Source of the DNA: Paraburkholderia sp. UYCP14C
GTDB lineage: Bacteria > Pseudomonadota > Gammaproteobacteria > Burkholderiales > Burkholderiaceae
Reading direction: 5' to 3'
Length of the DNA stretch: 64,000 bases
Assembly: GCF_004197395.1 (NCBI RefSeq)
Contig: NZ_SELS01000049.1
Location: 1-64,000 of the forward strand
In this document: piece by piece, positions 36,055 to 44,309 of the stretch
Numbering within the stretch: position 1 is the first letter of the stretch
How the letters are laid out: each line of letters begins with the position of its first letter
Notes under the pieces: model-generated
The model's input: the letters and a program-made list of their open reading frames with translations, nothing else
The model's database searches: none
What the model was told of the DNA's origin: nothing
Translations under genes and position numbers: made by a program

Positions 36055-37716
36055 TCAGGTGCTCGACGAAGCGAGCAGATCTCTGGCTTCCTCGGCGGTA
36101 CCGCGCCCGCCGTGAGCGGTCTGCGGAAAGCGCGCGTGCAGATGCGCGCCGAGGTTGATCCAGTCGTAGGCGGCGTGGATCGTGCCGCGCCAGCCCGACG
36201 CCGTATCGAAGCTCGCCGGAAACTGCGGGTCGCCGCCGAGGTTGCGCAGACGCTGCGCGAGCTCATCGGCCAGTGCGACGTAGCGCTGCGCATCGCTTGC
36301 CGTACCGATCGCGCACTGTTCGAGTTCGCGGATGCCGTCGATCAGCGCCGCATCGAGAGGCAGCAGACGGATCGCGTCGAGCGTCGCTTCTTCCATCGTC
36401 GACTGCGGCGTCACGCCGTGCGCGCCGAGCGTGACCATGCAGGCGGTCTGCATCATCCGTTGCAGCGCGTACTCGAGCACCTTCCATTGGCCGCGCTGCA
36501 GTGCGCCCTGGGCGTCCTCGCGCGCGTTCTCGAGACCGATGTTGGCCCAGACCATCTCGAGACCCGCTTCGGCGAAGCGCCCGGCGGGCATCGGCAGCAA
36601 CTGGGCACCGGACTCGCGGCCGGCCGCGAGGCGCGCGCCGTCGATCGAGATCAACGGCGCGCGGGACACCGGCGTCGAGGTCGCCTGCTGACGCGCGTGG
36701 ATTTCGCCGCCGCCCTTCCAGCGCAGGCTGACGAGGCCCAGCCGGCTGAAGTCGGCGATCAGCGCAAGCTGCCGGCCGGCAGCTTGCGCGTCGCCACGGC
36801 TCGCGATGGCCGTGCATGACGTGTCGAAGGTGATTGCACGCCAGACCTGGGCCGCTTCGTTGTCGAGCGCAAAGACATCGTTGCCTCGCAGCACGTGGAC
36901 CCGTTCGCCGATCTGCCAGGTCGTTGTGTCTTTGCCTGGTCCGATCAGCACGTTGTCGGCCACGAGGTTCACACCGCTGACGCCGAACTCACGGAGCAGC
37001 GCGACTCCCGCGGCGAGCAACGCGCTTTCGGCGCCTTGCTCGCGCGACGCGTGCAGCAGGTTCCACAGACGGCCGACGAGGTTCGCGTCGACGCTCGCGC
37101 GTTCGAGTTGCAGCGACAGCCACTTCGGGCTCATGTAGCACTCGCCGAGGCGCGCCACATGACTCTTCGCCGCATGAAACGCGGCGGTCCTGATCCACGC
37201 GCGGGCGTAGTCGGGCTCGCCGAGCGCGAACATCGCCACCGCATAACGGCCGGTCTGGCGCGCGAAATCCTCGAACCACAGCGCGACCGCCTCGCACAGC
37301 GCCTCGCGGCCGAGTTCGGCCTGCAGCGTTTCGATTAACGCCGGGTTGTCGATCGGCAGTGCGCCGATGAAACGCTGGCAGCGTTCGAGCAGATTCCACG
37401 ACAGGCGTGCGACCGCGCGGCGGCCCTTGCCGAGCGCTGCGCGAACCTGCGCGAGTTCGCGGCGCAGGCGCACCGGACTCAGCAACCTCACCTCGATGCG
37501 GCGGCCATCGATGAACAGGATGTACGGCATCGTGGCCGGCTCGAGCCCGTTATCGACGATCGCGACGAAGTCGACGTCGGAGCGCTCGTTGCCGAAGCCT
37601 TCGGCGATCGAGCCTTCGAGAAAGACGGCGCTCGGTGCGCGCTGTTCGAACTGGGCGCCAAGCGCGGCGCGCGCTTTTTGCCAGAGATCGGCGAGCATCG
37701 GATCAGTCATCAACAT
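36055..37716 (-). CDS. nucleotidyltransferase-like protein with PqqD-like central domain
   Basis: 553 residues. The N-terminus has a polymerase-beta-type nucleotidyltransferase motif: EGSIAEGF near residues 34-41 followed by DVD at 47-49, the GS...DxD pattern. A helical region follows. About residues 266-335 read VHVLRGNDVFALDNEAAQVWRAI and then FSRLGLVSLRW, which resembles PqqD/RiPP-recognition or HPr-kinase-associated small domains. The remaining C-terminus is helical and unassigned. AGGGAG precedes the ATG. It may transfer a nucleotide onto a small substrate. The PqqD resemblance is a pattern judgement and needs profile confirmation. Confidence 0.72.
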   Translation of the reverse strand: MLMTDPMLADLWQKARAALGAQFEQRAPSAVFLEGSIAEGFGNERSDVDFVAIVDNGLEPATMPYILFIDGRRIEVRLLSPVRLRRELAQVRAALGKGRRAVARLSWNLLERCQRFIGALPIDNPALIETLQAELGREALCEAVALWFEDFARQTGRYAVAMFALGEPDYARAWIRTAAFHAAKSHVARLGECYMSPKWLSLQLERASVDANLVGRLWNLLHASREQGAESALLAAGVALLREFGVSGVNLVADNVLIGPGKDTTTWQIGERVHVLRGNDVFALDNEAAQVWRAITFDTSCTAIASRGDAQAAGRQLALIADFSRLGLVSLRWKGGGEIHARQQATSTPVSRAPLISIDGARLAAGRESGAQLLPMPAGRFAEAGLEMVWANIGLENAREDAQGALQRGQWKVLEYALQRMMQTACMVTLGAHGVTPQSTMEEATLDAIRLLPLDAALIDGIRELEQCAIGTASDAQRYVALADELAQRLRNLGGDPQFPASFDTASGWRGTIHAAYDWINLGAHLHARFPQTAHGGRGTAEEARDLLASSST

Positions 37717-37734
37717 GGTTAGGCTCCCTGAACG

Positions 37735-38817
37735 TCAAGCCGAGCGCGGCACGAAATAGCCCGCCGCGATGCCGTAACGAAAGATTCTGCGCAGCAGCGT
37801 CTTGCCCGTCGCGCGAGGTAGGGCGGGCAGGATCGCGGCGGTCGCGTCGCGTGCAAAGCGCACCTGGCGCGTCAGGTACGACTCGTAAAGTTTCACGACC
37901 TCGTCGTAGTAGCGACGCTCGAGCGGTTTCATCGCGGCGGCGTCGAACACGTGCCGCGGCACATAGCGAGGCACGTGAAACGACGGAAACTCCGCGCAGA
38001 CGTCGTTGATTTCGCGCAGCGTCGTCGGCGTGCCCGAGGTCAGATGCAGCGTGCGTCCGCGCACCAGCGGGAACTTCGCCAGCGCTTCGACGACGCAGTC
38101 GGCGACCCAGTCGATCGGCACGATGTTCAGCGTCGCGCCGTAGTCGCCGGGCATCGTGCGCACGAGTCCCGCGGCCGTCAGGCGCACCACGGTGTAGAGC
38201 GTGTCGAACTTGCGGATCACGCCGGTCGCCGAATCGCCGACGATGATCGACGGGCGCAGCACGGCGGCCGGCAGACCGCCGCGCATCGCCGCTCGCACCG
38301 ATTGTTCCGCGCGGTATTTGCTCTGCTCATACGGGTTGCCCAGACGCTGGCCGAGGTCGAGATCGTCCTCGCTGAACACGCCGGGGCGCTCGCCGCAAAC
38401 GTAGGCGGTGCTCACGTAGAGCAGCGGAATCGGCGCGTCGCCGCCTGGTTGCGCGAACTCGACGATGCGCTCGGTGCCGCGAAAGTTGATCGCCTCGTAG
38501 GCCTCGGGCTTGCGCCCGAAGCTGGTCAACGCGGCACAGTGGACAATCGCGCCGGTTGTCGCGCGCAGTGCGTCGTAGGTGTGCTCATCGAGCCCGAGGC
38601 GGGTCTCGGCGACGTCGCCCCGCACACAGGCGAAGCTTCCGGCTGCAGGTGTGTGGCCGTCATACGTCGTTGCCGCGAGCGGCGTGCCGTCGTTGCGGAC
38701 GACCGGTCCTTCGGAGCGCAGGAATGCGACGACCGGGTACCCCATTGCCGTCAGCCGGGCGATGACTTCGGCGCCCAGCAGACCTCGCGCACCGGTGACG
38801 AGAACGTGCTTATCCAT
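37735..38817 (-). CDS. NAD(P)-binding reductase of the thioester-reductase/male-sterility SDR type
   Basis: 360 residues with an extended-SDR fold. The nucleotide loop is TGARGLLG (8-15), followed by DVAETRLGL, HCAALTSFG, VSTAYVCGE and the catalytic tyrosine-lysine pair in NPYEQSKYRAEQ. The later PSIIVGDSATG and LNIVPIDWVAD blocks are typical of NAD_binding_4 domains of carboxylic acid reductases and NRPS/PKS terminal reductases. It could release an acyl chain from the carrier protein as an aldehyde or alcohol; this is inferred from the neighbouring carrier protein and acyl-AMP ligase. Confidence 0.86.
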   Translation of the reverse strand: MDKHVLVTGARGLLGAEVIARLTAMGYPVVAFLRSEGPVVRNDGTPLAATTYDGHTPAAGSFACVRGDVAETRLGLDEHTYDALRATTGAIVHCAALTSFGRKPEAYEAINFRGTERIVEFAQPGGDAPIPLLYVSTAYVCGERPGVFSEDDLDLGQRLGNPYEQSKYRAEQSVRAAMRGGLPAAVLRPSIIVGDSATGVIRKFDTLYTVVRLTAAGLVRTMPGDYGATLNIVPIDWVADCVVEALAKFPLVRGRTLHLTSGTPTTLREINDVCAEFPSFHVPRYVPRHVFDAAAMKPLERRYYDEVVKLYESYLTRQVRFARDATAAILPALPRATGKTLLRRIFRYGIAAGYFVPRSA

Positions 38818-38843
38818 CGTGGGTGACCATCCAGGGTTGCGTG

Positions 38844-39761
38844 TCATTTGAGAAGAAGCTCGGCCAGCAGTCCGAGCTGGACGGCGACGACGAAGCGCGT
38901 GCCAGCCCAGCGTGGCCGGCCCGGCTTGCTCGCGGGGCCCGGCCAGCTCGCGTTGAGCCAGACGAGCCATACGAGCGGCAGCGCCGCGGCGTAGATCGAA
39001 TACGTTGGCGACAGACCAGCCAGGCGCGAGAGCGCCACGCTGAGGGCGAGCGCCAGGATCAGCAGGGCATTCAGCGCGATCCGGATTCCGCGCGCCGGCA
39101 GGTGATACGGCTGCAGCGCGGTGCTGCCGACCTTGCGCGAAAACTTCCAGAACTCGTAGCCGGTCCACATCAGACCCGCTACACACACCACGACTTCGAA
39201 GCTCAGTTCGCGCCCAGTCAGGTCACGCCACAGGGAATAGCCGTAGGTGAAGATCGCGAAGGGTGCGCCCTCGAAAGCGGGTAAGCACAGCAGCGGGCGG
39301 GTCGCGAACAGCCGCTTGAAAACGAACGGCGCGGCGAAGGCCAGTGCGGTCGCGGTACCGGCGGCGGTCCTCGCGTGCCCCATGCCGAGGTTCAGCGCAA
39401 CGAGCAGGATCGCGGTGGCCGCGAGGCCGGCGACGAGGCGTGTGCGTCGTGTCTCGCGTCGCGCCAGCAGCGCGCGCCCTGCGGGATAGTCGCGCTCGAT
39501 GTCGTCGAGGTCGTCGATCAGGCGAAGCTGGACGAACAGCAGGAAAAACGACGCAAGGCCCGCAAGCACACGCCAGCCCGGTTCAATGGCGACGCCGGCT
39601 ATCCGTCCGTATAACAGCAGCGAGCAGACAAGCGCGCCGGCGATCGGCGTCGCTTCGGCCGCCAGCGGCATGCGGCCGAGCGCGTTGCCGAAAGCGGCTG
39701 CCGCGGCGACAAGCCGGCCACGTATTGAACGCGAGGTGGCCAGCGAAGGGCGCGAGCTCAT
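38844..39761 (-). CDS. UbiA prenyltransferase family-like membrane protein
   Basis: 305 residues with about eight or nine hydrophobic segments. Near residue 80 it reads QLRLIDDLDDIERDYPAGR (Asp83/84/86/87 and Asp91), which matches the first aspartate-rich motif of UbiA-type enzymes. The usual second motif is less clear. The N-terminus overlaps the acyl carrier protein stop (ATGA). UbiA enzymes move a prenyl or similar pyrophosphate-linked group onto an acceptor in the membrane. Its presence in an acyl-loading operon without other isoprenoid genes is unusual. Confidence 0.74.
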   Translation of the reverse strand: MSSRPSLATSRSIRGRLVAAAAAFGNALGRMPLAAEATPIAGALVCSLLLYGRIAGVAIEPGWRVLAGLASFFLLFVQLRLIDDLDDIERDYPAGRALLARRETRRTRLVAGLAATAILLVALNLGMGHARTAAGTATALAFAAPFVFKRLFATRPLLCLPAFEGAPFAIFTYGYSLWRDLTGRELSFEVVVCVAGLMWTGYEFWKFSRKVGSTALQPYHLPARGIRIALNALLILALALSVALSRLAGLSPTYSIYAAALPLVWLVWLNASWPGPASKPGRPRWAGTRFVVAVQLGLLAELLLK

Positions 39762-40087
39762 GTGCGCATCCCTTGATCGGCGGCTACACGGACCGAGGCA
39801 TGACGCATGCACAGGTCCACTAGCGATCCGACCGTGAAATGCGCGTCGGCGCGGTCTTCGTTCAACGCTTCCAGAGGCAGACGCTCGATGCCGAACGCCT
39901 CCTCTAGTGCGACCACCGCTTCGACGAGCGACAGCGAGTCGAGGCCGAGATCGGCGATCAGCGAACTGTCGAGGCGAATCTCGGTGTTGAAGTCGCGCCG
40001 ACGCTCGCGGCAGATGCGCAGCAGCTGCGTGCGTACGATGCCGAATACGGTGCTTCGTGTCGACGGATTTTTCGGTGTGCTGGACAT
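39758..40087 (-). CDS. acyl carrier protein
   Basis: 109 residues. The phosphopantetheine site is LGLDSLSL with Ser51, in the correct place of a four-helix carrier domain (FNTEIRLDSSLIADLGLDSLSLVEAVVALEEAFGIE region). The ATG at 40087 has AGAGGAA upstream. Longer N- and C-terminal tails than housekeeping AcpP suggest a specialised carrier. It probably receives the acyl chain from the acyl-AMP ligase. It overlaps the UbiA-like gene by four bases and follows the Coq4-like gene by 17 bases. Confidence 0.93.
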   Translation of the reverse strand: MSSTPKNPSTRSTVFGIVRTQLLRICRERRRDFNTEIRLDSSLIADLGLDSLSLVEAVVALEEAFGIERLPLEALNEDRADAHFTVGSLVDLCMRHASVRVAADQGMRT

Positions 40088-40104
40088 GCTGGGTTCCTCT
40101 CTGT

Positions 40105-40875
40105 TCACACGTTGCTCGGCGCGGCGAAGCGCCACGGCAGCGTTTGGCCGCCGGCCAGGATGCCCTGTGGATGAGCGAGCGCGACCGGCTCGATCGCCAG
40201 TTCCAGGCGGACCACGGCGAGCGGCCGCTGCAACGCTTCTTCCCAGCGGTACGAGAGGGGAATGCGCGCATGCTTGCCACGCAGCCACGCGCGGTGCAGA
40301 AAGCGATGGACCCAGAAGTTCGGCCACCACGGCGCAGTCAGCGCGGTGCCGAGCAGGCCGACGATGCGCGCACGCATCGGTTCGAGGCCGCAGTCGAAGG
40401 CGAGAAGCGAGGTCTCGCCGGCCCAGTCCTGACCGTAGCCCGTCAACACGTGCAGCAGGTCGTGAATGCAGCCGCTGCGCTCGATGAACCACTGACGGTC
40501 CGGGCCGGGGAGGATTTCTTCGAGGCCCGCGGCCAGCCGGCTTGCCTGCAGCAGGCCATCGGCGCTGTAGCCGCTGTATTCCATCATCGACATGTAAGCG
40601 CGGCCGAACGAACCAGCGGGCAAGCGCAGCAGCGTGTCGGAATCCGCGAGCGTGCGCAGTAGCGACGGCTGCTCCGACAGCAGCGGGCCAGCGCCCGGCT
40701 CGCTGAGAAAGCGCTGATACATCGTCTCCATCTGGCCGCCGTCGAGCGCGATCATCACTTCGTAGGCATGCTGAATATCGTCTACGTTCTCCCTCAACGC
40801 CTTGATCGCCCGCAACGCGCGTGGCCAGTCGATGCGGCGTCGCGCCAGCGCGTCGTCCTTCAGGGTTGCTGTCAT
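40105..40875 (-). CDS. Coq4-like protein
   Basis: 256 residues of the Coq4 family. The metal motif HDxxHx11E is intact: His138, Asp139, His142 and Glu154 in HDLLHVLTGYGQDWAGE. Coq4 is known from ubiquinone biosynthesis, where it has been linked to oxidative decarboxylation of the ring at C1 and to scaffolding. Bacterial stand-alone homologues in biosynthetic clusters are little studied. First gene of the eleven-gene minus-strand operon, about 115 bases downstream of the predicted sigma-54 start. GGGAG lies upstream of the ATG. Confidence 0.86.
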   Translation of the reverse strand: MTATLKDDALARRRIDWPRALRAIKALRENVDDIQHAYEVMIALDGGQMETMYQRFLSEPGAGPLLSEQPSLLRTLADSDTLLRLPAGSFGRAYMSMMEYSGYSADGLLQASRLAAGLEEILPGPDRQWFIERSGCIHDLLHVLTGYGQDWAGETSLLAFDCGLEPMRARIVGLLGTALTAPWWPNFWVHRFLHRAWLRGKHARIPLSYRWEEALQRPLAVVRLELAIEPVALAHPQGILAGGQTLPWRFAAPSNV

Positions 40876-41001
40876 CTACGGCTCCCGTCAAAGATCAAGA
40901 GGGCGATTCAGGAGTGGCGATCGAGCGACGCCACGCGATTCAGGTGCGGATACGGCTAAGATGCCTCGGGGCAGGACTGCCATTACTTGCGGATGCCTTT
41001 T

Positions 41002-41018
41002 TGCAGGGTTCATGCCAG
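41002..41018 (-). promoter_or_regulatory. predicted sigma-54 (-24/-12) promoter of the minus-strand biosynthetic operon
   Basis: Read on the minus strand the sequence is CTGGCATGAACCCTGCA. It matches the YTGGCACG-N4-TTGCW consensus at the invariant GG and GC, correctly spaced, with one deviation in each half. The predicted start lies near 40990, about 115 bases before the Coq4-like ATG. A mirror copy serves the other operon, which strengthens the call. Confidence 0.7.
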
Positions 41019-41366
41019 TTGTCCGCCGGCAGCCTGGAAGTCGTCGTCATCCCCAGCAAGAACGGAATGAAGTGGCCAGATCTGAAAGGGCGGCGCGGGT
41101 ATCGCGAGGATTGAACGGAGTCTGCGATTTGCGGACTTTCGCCCGGCGCAAGCCCGTCGTGGGCTGCTGGATGTCGGTGCCGGGCCAACACATGAGTGAA
41201 ATCTGTTGGTTGCGGCTCGACTGCGGGACGTTCGATACCGGGCCGGCCCGCATGTCGACGTCCGAACATCTAAACGTGCGGATCTATCGCGCCGCCCTTT
41301 GAAATCTGGCCGCCTGCTTGCGTCATTGCATCTGACGACGACTCGGTTAGCGCCGCAAAAGAATGC

Positions 41367-41383
41367 CTGGCACGAACCGTGCA
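41367..41383 (+). promoter_or_regulatory. predicted sigma-54 (-24/-12) promoter of the plus-strand operon
   Basis: CTGGCACGAACCGTGCA has a perfect -24 element (CTGGCACG) and a -12 element GTGCA (consensus TTGCW) with the correct five-base spacing. The predicted start is near 41394, giving a leader of about 157 bases before the ATG at 41551. Confidence 0.75.
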
Positions 41384-41550
41384 CGACGAGCGCGAACGAT
41401 GGATCGAGTCAACGCATCGTGTCCGCGATGCTCACGATCGATGTCCCCGGTCTTAACACGAAGACCTGTTATGCATTGAAGTTCGCAGACCGAAGTAAAG
41501 GGTCGAGAAATTTCTGGATTGGGATTACTCACGAGGGTGGAGGTAGAGCA

Positions 41551-42660
41551 ATGAATCAGGCATGGAAGGCGAAAGCGGGACAGTTCCTACCGGGCGCAAA
41601 TCTGACTGTGCTGCCGCACTGGGAGCGCGAGGCGACACCGAGCTACGATCGTGCCGAGGTCTCGGTGCCTGGGCGCCTTCACTTCGCCGTATTCGACTTT
41701 ATGCAAATGGCGCCCGGCTTCGGCGGCGGCGGACTCGGCGTATCGACGAGCACGGTCGGGCACCGTATCACCATCACGAAGACGACGAGCGGCGCAGGCG
41801 GCTGCGACGTGCCGAGCGGGCGTCACATGCTCGAGTTGTTCAAGCGAGCCGTCGGCTACGCACACGACGACATCCGCGTCGACCGGGTGCGCAGCATCCA
41901 GCATCAGCACAGCGGTTTCGGCTCGAATGTCTCGTTCAACACCGCGACGCTCGCCGGCTTGAACGCATTGTTCGGCTCGCCGTTTTCGCCGCACGACATG
42001 TGGGAAATGATCACCCGCAACTACGTCGAGACCGCGAAGGATAACGAGCACGTGTACTTCGGCCTCGAGACCGGCGTCGGCGAAGCGTGTCTGTTCTTCG
42101 GCGGCCTGGTCTGGGTCGACGAGAAGCACGGCAACGGTCGCTTCCTCGGCAACCTGAGTTCGGAAAATCTGTGGGTGACCACCGCCGTGGGCAACTACGA
42201 CACGCTATCGACCGAAACGCTACGTGCCCACGGCGAAGACGCGGACATGTCCGGCACCACCGAGGCGGGCTTCGTGCCGACGCATTTCGTCGAATGGCAG
42301 AAGCGCTACGGCACCGCGTGGCGCAACTTCATCGAACAGAAACTGCGGCCGGCACTGCATCGCAACGACCTGTTCGCGTTCCTGAAGCACGGTTGGGAAC
42401 TCAACAGCATGAGCAACATGAAGGTGCTGGAGGGCATTTTCCGGACCGACGTGATGCGTGAGTTCGACGAGACGATGCAACGCGAGGGCGCGGTGTATGC
42501 CGGGATGAGCAGCGCGGGTCCGGGCTTCTACGCATTCTCCGACTGCGAGGAAAAGGCGAAGCACCTCGCGACGGTGATGATGCATCGCTTCAGTGAATTC
42601 ATGAGCGAGACGACGGTGGCGCGCGCGGGTCAGAAGATGTCCATCGACGTCGCCGTCTAG
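41551..42660 (+). CDS. GHMP kinase superfamily-like protein (beta-RFAP synthase-like)
   Basis: 369 residues. The region HSGFGSNVSFNTATLAGLNALFG (about 129-151) has the position and surroundings of the GHMP nucleotide loop (PxxxGLGSSAA), but the residues are altered to GFGSN. The surrounding layout, including FDFMQMAPGFGGGGLGVST and the C-terminal GPGFYAFSD, resembles beta-ribofuranosylaminobenzene 5'-phosphate synthase-type members. I start at the ATG at 41551, with GGAGG seven bases upstream. First gene of the plus-strand operon. It may use a phosphosugar or nucleotide donor. The altered loop makes kinase activity uncertain. Confidence 0.7.
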   Translation: MNQAWKAKAGQFLPGANLTVLPHWEREATPSYDRAEVSVPGRLHFAVFDFMQMAPGFGGGGLGVSTSTVGHRITITKTTSGAGGCDVPSGRHMLELFKRAVGYAHDDIRVDRVRSIQHQHSGFGSNVSFNTATLAGLNALFGSPFSPHDMWEMITRNYVETAKDNEHVYFGLETGVGEACLFFGGLVWVDEKHGNGRFLGNLSSENLWVTTAVGNYDTLSTETLRAHGEDADMSGTTEAGFVPTHFVEWQKRYGTAWRNFIEQKLRPALHRNDLFAFLKHGWELNSMSNMKVLEGIFRTDVMREFDETMQREGAVYAGMSSAGPGFYAFSDCEEKAKHLATVMMHRFSEFMSETTVARAGQKMSIDVAV

Positions 42661-42723
42661 CCGCGCGCTTCTACAACGACCCCTGCGAACCCTCGCGAAC
42701 CTCTCCACTGAGACCGATCGAAC

Positions 42724-44241
42724 ATGGCCAAGCGCGTCACCTTCGTCAACACGAACCAGATCAAGCCGGCCATTGCGCCGATCGCATTCGACTACCTGTC
42801 CGCGCCGATGGAGCGAGCGGGGTTCGAGCTCAATTTGCTCGACCTGTGCTTCTCCGACGATTGCGAGGCGGCCATCGCCGAGCACTGCCGCACCGCGGAG
42901 CCTGACTACTGGGGGGTGACGCTGCGAAATACCGACGACGTCTATTTTTCCAGCGGCTACAGTTTTCTCGACAGAATCAGGGACATCGTCGCGATGCTTC
43001 GGCGTGCGCGCGCGGTGCCGGTCGTGATGGGCGGCGCGGGCTATTCGGTGATGCCGGAAAAGCTGCTCGCGTATCTCGACGCCGACTTTGGCATCGTCAG
43101 GGAAGGCGAATTCAGCTTTCCCGAGTTGCTGACCTGCCTTGAAGAAGGCAGGAGCTTCACGCACATACCCGGCCTGGTCTATCGCGATACGGACGGGGTG
43201 CATGCCACGCCGCTCGCCCCGAACGAATGCGGACCGCTGGCGAGCATCGGGCCGCACGAACGCAAGCTGGTCGACAACCCGCGCTATTTCGCCAAGGGCG
43301 GCCAGATCGGCATCGAAACGAAGCGCGGCTGCAATCGCTCCTGTATCTATTGCGTCGAGCCGCTGATCAAAGGCCGCACGGTGCGCATGCGCGAACCCGA
43401 CGATGTCGTCGCCGAGATGGCGTCGCTCGAGGAGCGCGGGGTCAACGTGTTTCACATCAACGACTCGGAATTCAATCTGAGCGTCGCGCATCCTCTGGCG
43501 CTGTGCGCGGCCATCATCCGGCACGGGCTCGCCGGAAAAATCCAGTGGTATGCGTACGGTATGCCGCGGCCGTTTCCGGACGAACTCGCGGCCGCGATGA
43601 AAGCCGCCGGTTGCGTCGGCATGAACTTCGGCGTCGACACCGCCAGCGAAACCATGCTGAAGATCCTGCGCCGTACCTTTAGCGCCGCCGACATCGAACA
43701 TGCGGTCAACACGGCGAAGCGCCACGGCCTCGAACACATCATCGAGCTGCTGTTCGGCGCGCCCGGCGAGACTCAGGAAACCGCGCGCGAGACGATCGAG
43801 TTCATCAAGCGGGTCGATCCGGAGCGCGTCTCGGTGACGGTCGGGCTGAGGATTTTCCCGGGAACCGAGCTTGAGCAGATGATCCGCAGCGAAGGCCTGC
43901 ACGTCGGGAATCCGAATCTGCACGGCCGTATCGAAGACAACGACGATCTGCTGCATCCGGTGTTTTATCTGCCGACCGCATTGGGCCCGGACCCGCAGCA
44001 ATTCATCGCCGATCTGATCGGCAATGACCGGCGGTTCTTCGGCACCAATGCGAGCCTCTTCAACTACAACGCGAACGACGCACTGGTCGAAGCGATCGCG
44101 CAAGGCGAGCGGGGCGCGTATTGGTCGATTCTGAACCGGATCGAGAAACGCTTCGAAGCGGCCCACAACGCTCGCGGATGCCACCGTGCGTCCGCGGACG
44201 GCGACGCCGTGAACTGGACGCCGATCGTACAAAGTGCCTGA
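42724..44241 (+). CDS. radical SAM enzyme with B12-binding-like N-terminal domain
   Basis: 505 residues. The N-terminal 150 form a Rossmann-like cobalamin-binding-type domain (VTFVNTNQIKPAIAP...YLSAPMERAGFELNLLDL, VPVVMGGAGYSVMPEKLL), but the DxHxxG cobalamin ligand motif is missing. The 4Fe-4S cysteines are C203, C207 and C210 in CNRSCIYC. A TIM-barrel core (GVNVFHINDSEFNL, GMNFGVDTASETMLKILRR) and a C-terminal extension follow. Class-B-type enzymes methylate or rearrange unreactive carbons. 63 bases after the GHMP-like gene and followed by the lyase gene. Confidence 0.88.
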   Translation: MAKRVTFVNTNQIKPAIAPIAFDYLSAPMERAGFELNLLDLCFSDDCEAAIAEHCRTAEPDYWGVTLRNTDDVYFSSGYSFLDRIRDIVAMLRRARAVPVVMGGAGYSVMPEKLLAYLDADFGIVREGEFSFPELLTCLEEGRSFTHIPGLVYRDTDGVHATPLAPNECGPLASIGPHERKLVDNPRYFAKGGQIGIETKRGCNRSCIYCVEPLIKGRTVRMREPDDVVAEMASLEERGVNVFHINDSEFNLSVAHPLALCAAIIRHGLAGKIQWYAYGMPRPFPDELAAAMKAAGCVGMNFGVDTASETMLKILRRTFSAADIEHAVNTAKRHGLEHIIELLFGAPGETQETARETIEFIKRVDPERVSVTVGLRIFPGTELEQMIRSEGLHVGNPNLHGRIEDNDDLLHPVFYLPTALGPDPQQFIADLIGNDRRFFGTNASLFNYNANDALVEAIAQGERGAYWSILNRIEKRFEAAHNARGCHRASADGDAVNWTPIVQSA

Positions 44242-44309
44242 CGCGATGAACGATGCCCGAAGCGGCCAGTCATCCGCTGGCCCGCGTACTTTCAACGCAG
44301 GAGGAGTGC

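Larger units (their letters stand above)
41002..41383. repeat. mirrored promoter architecture: three blocks conserved in inverted orientation
   Basis: Two equal 96-base arms (41002-41097 and 41288-41383) face each other across 190 bases. Three blocks match in inverted orientation. The promoters 41002-41018 / 41367-41383 match 15 of 17. An 11-base AGTCGTCGTCA block at 41039-41049 matches 41333-41343 perfectly. A GGCCAGAT...GGGCGGCGCG block at 41074-41097 matches 41288-41311 at 22 of 24. The innermost block lies about 80-110 bases upstream of each predicted start, where a sigma-54 activator would bind. A perfect palindrome CGGGCCGGCCCG lies at 41239-41250 between the arms. No gene is seen in the 675-base gap. 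Confidence 0.75.

Noticed and set aside
30415-40875. Polyyne (caryoynencin/cepacin-like) biosynthetic cluster
   Set aside because: It shares an acyl-AMP ligase, carrier protein and desaturase, but has only one desaturase and no thioesterase or rubredoxin-like gene, and carries many unrelated enzymes.
36055-44241. PQQ-type or other RiPP pathway, from the PqqD-like domain and radical SAM gene
   Set aside because: The genes are in opposite operons, no precursor peptide gene was found, and the radical SAM protein lacks a SPASM-type extension.
42220-44295. 691-residue minus-strand open frame
   Set aside because: Antisense to the GHMP-like and radical SAM genes, no domain pattern, no ribosome site.
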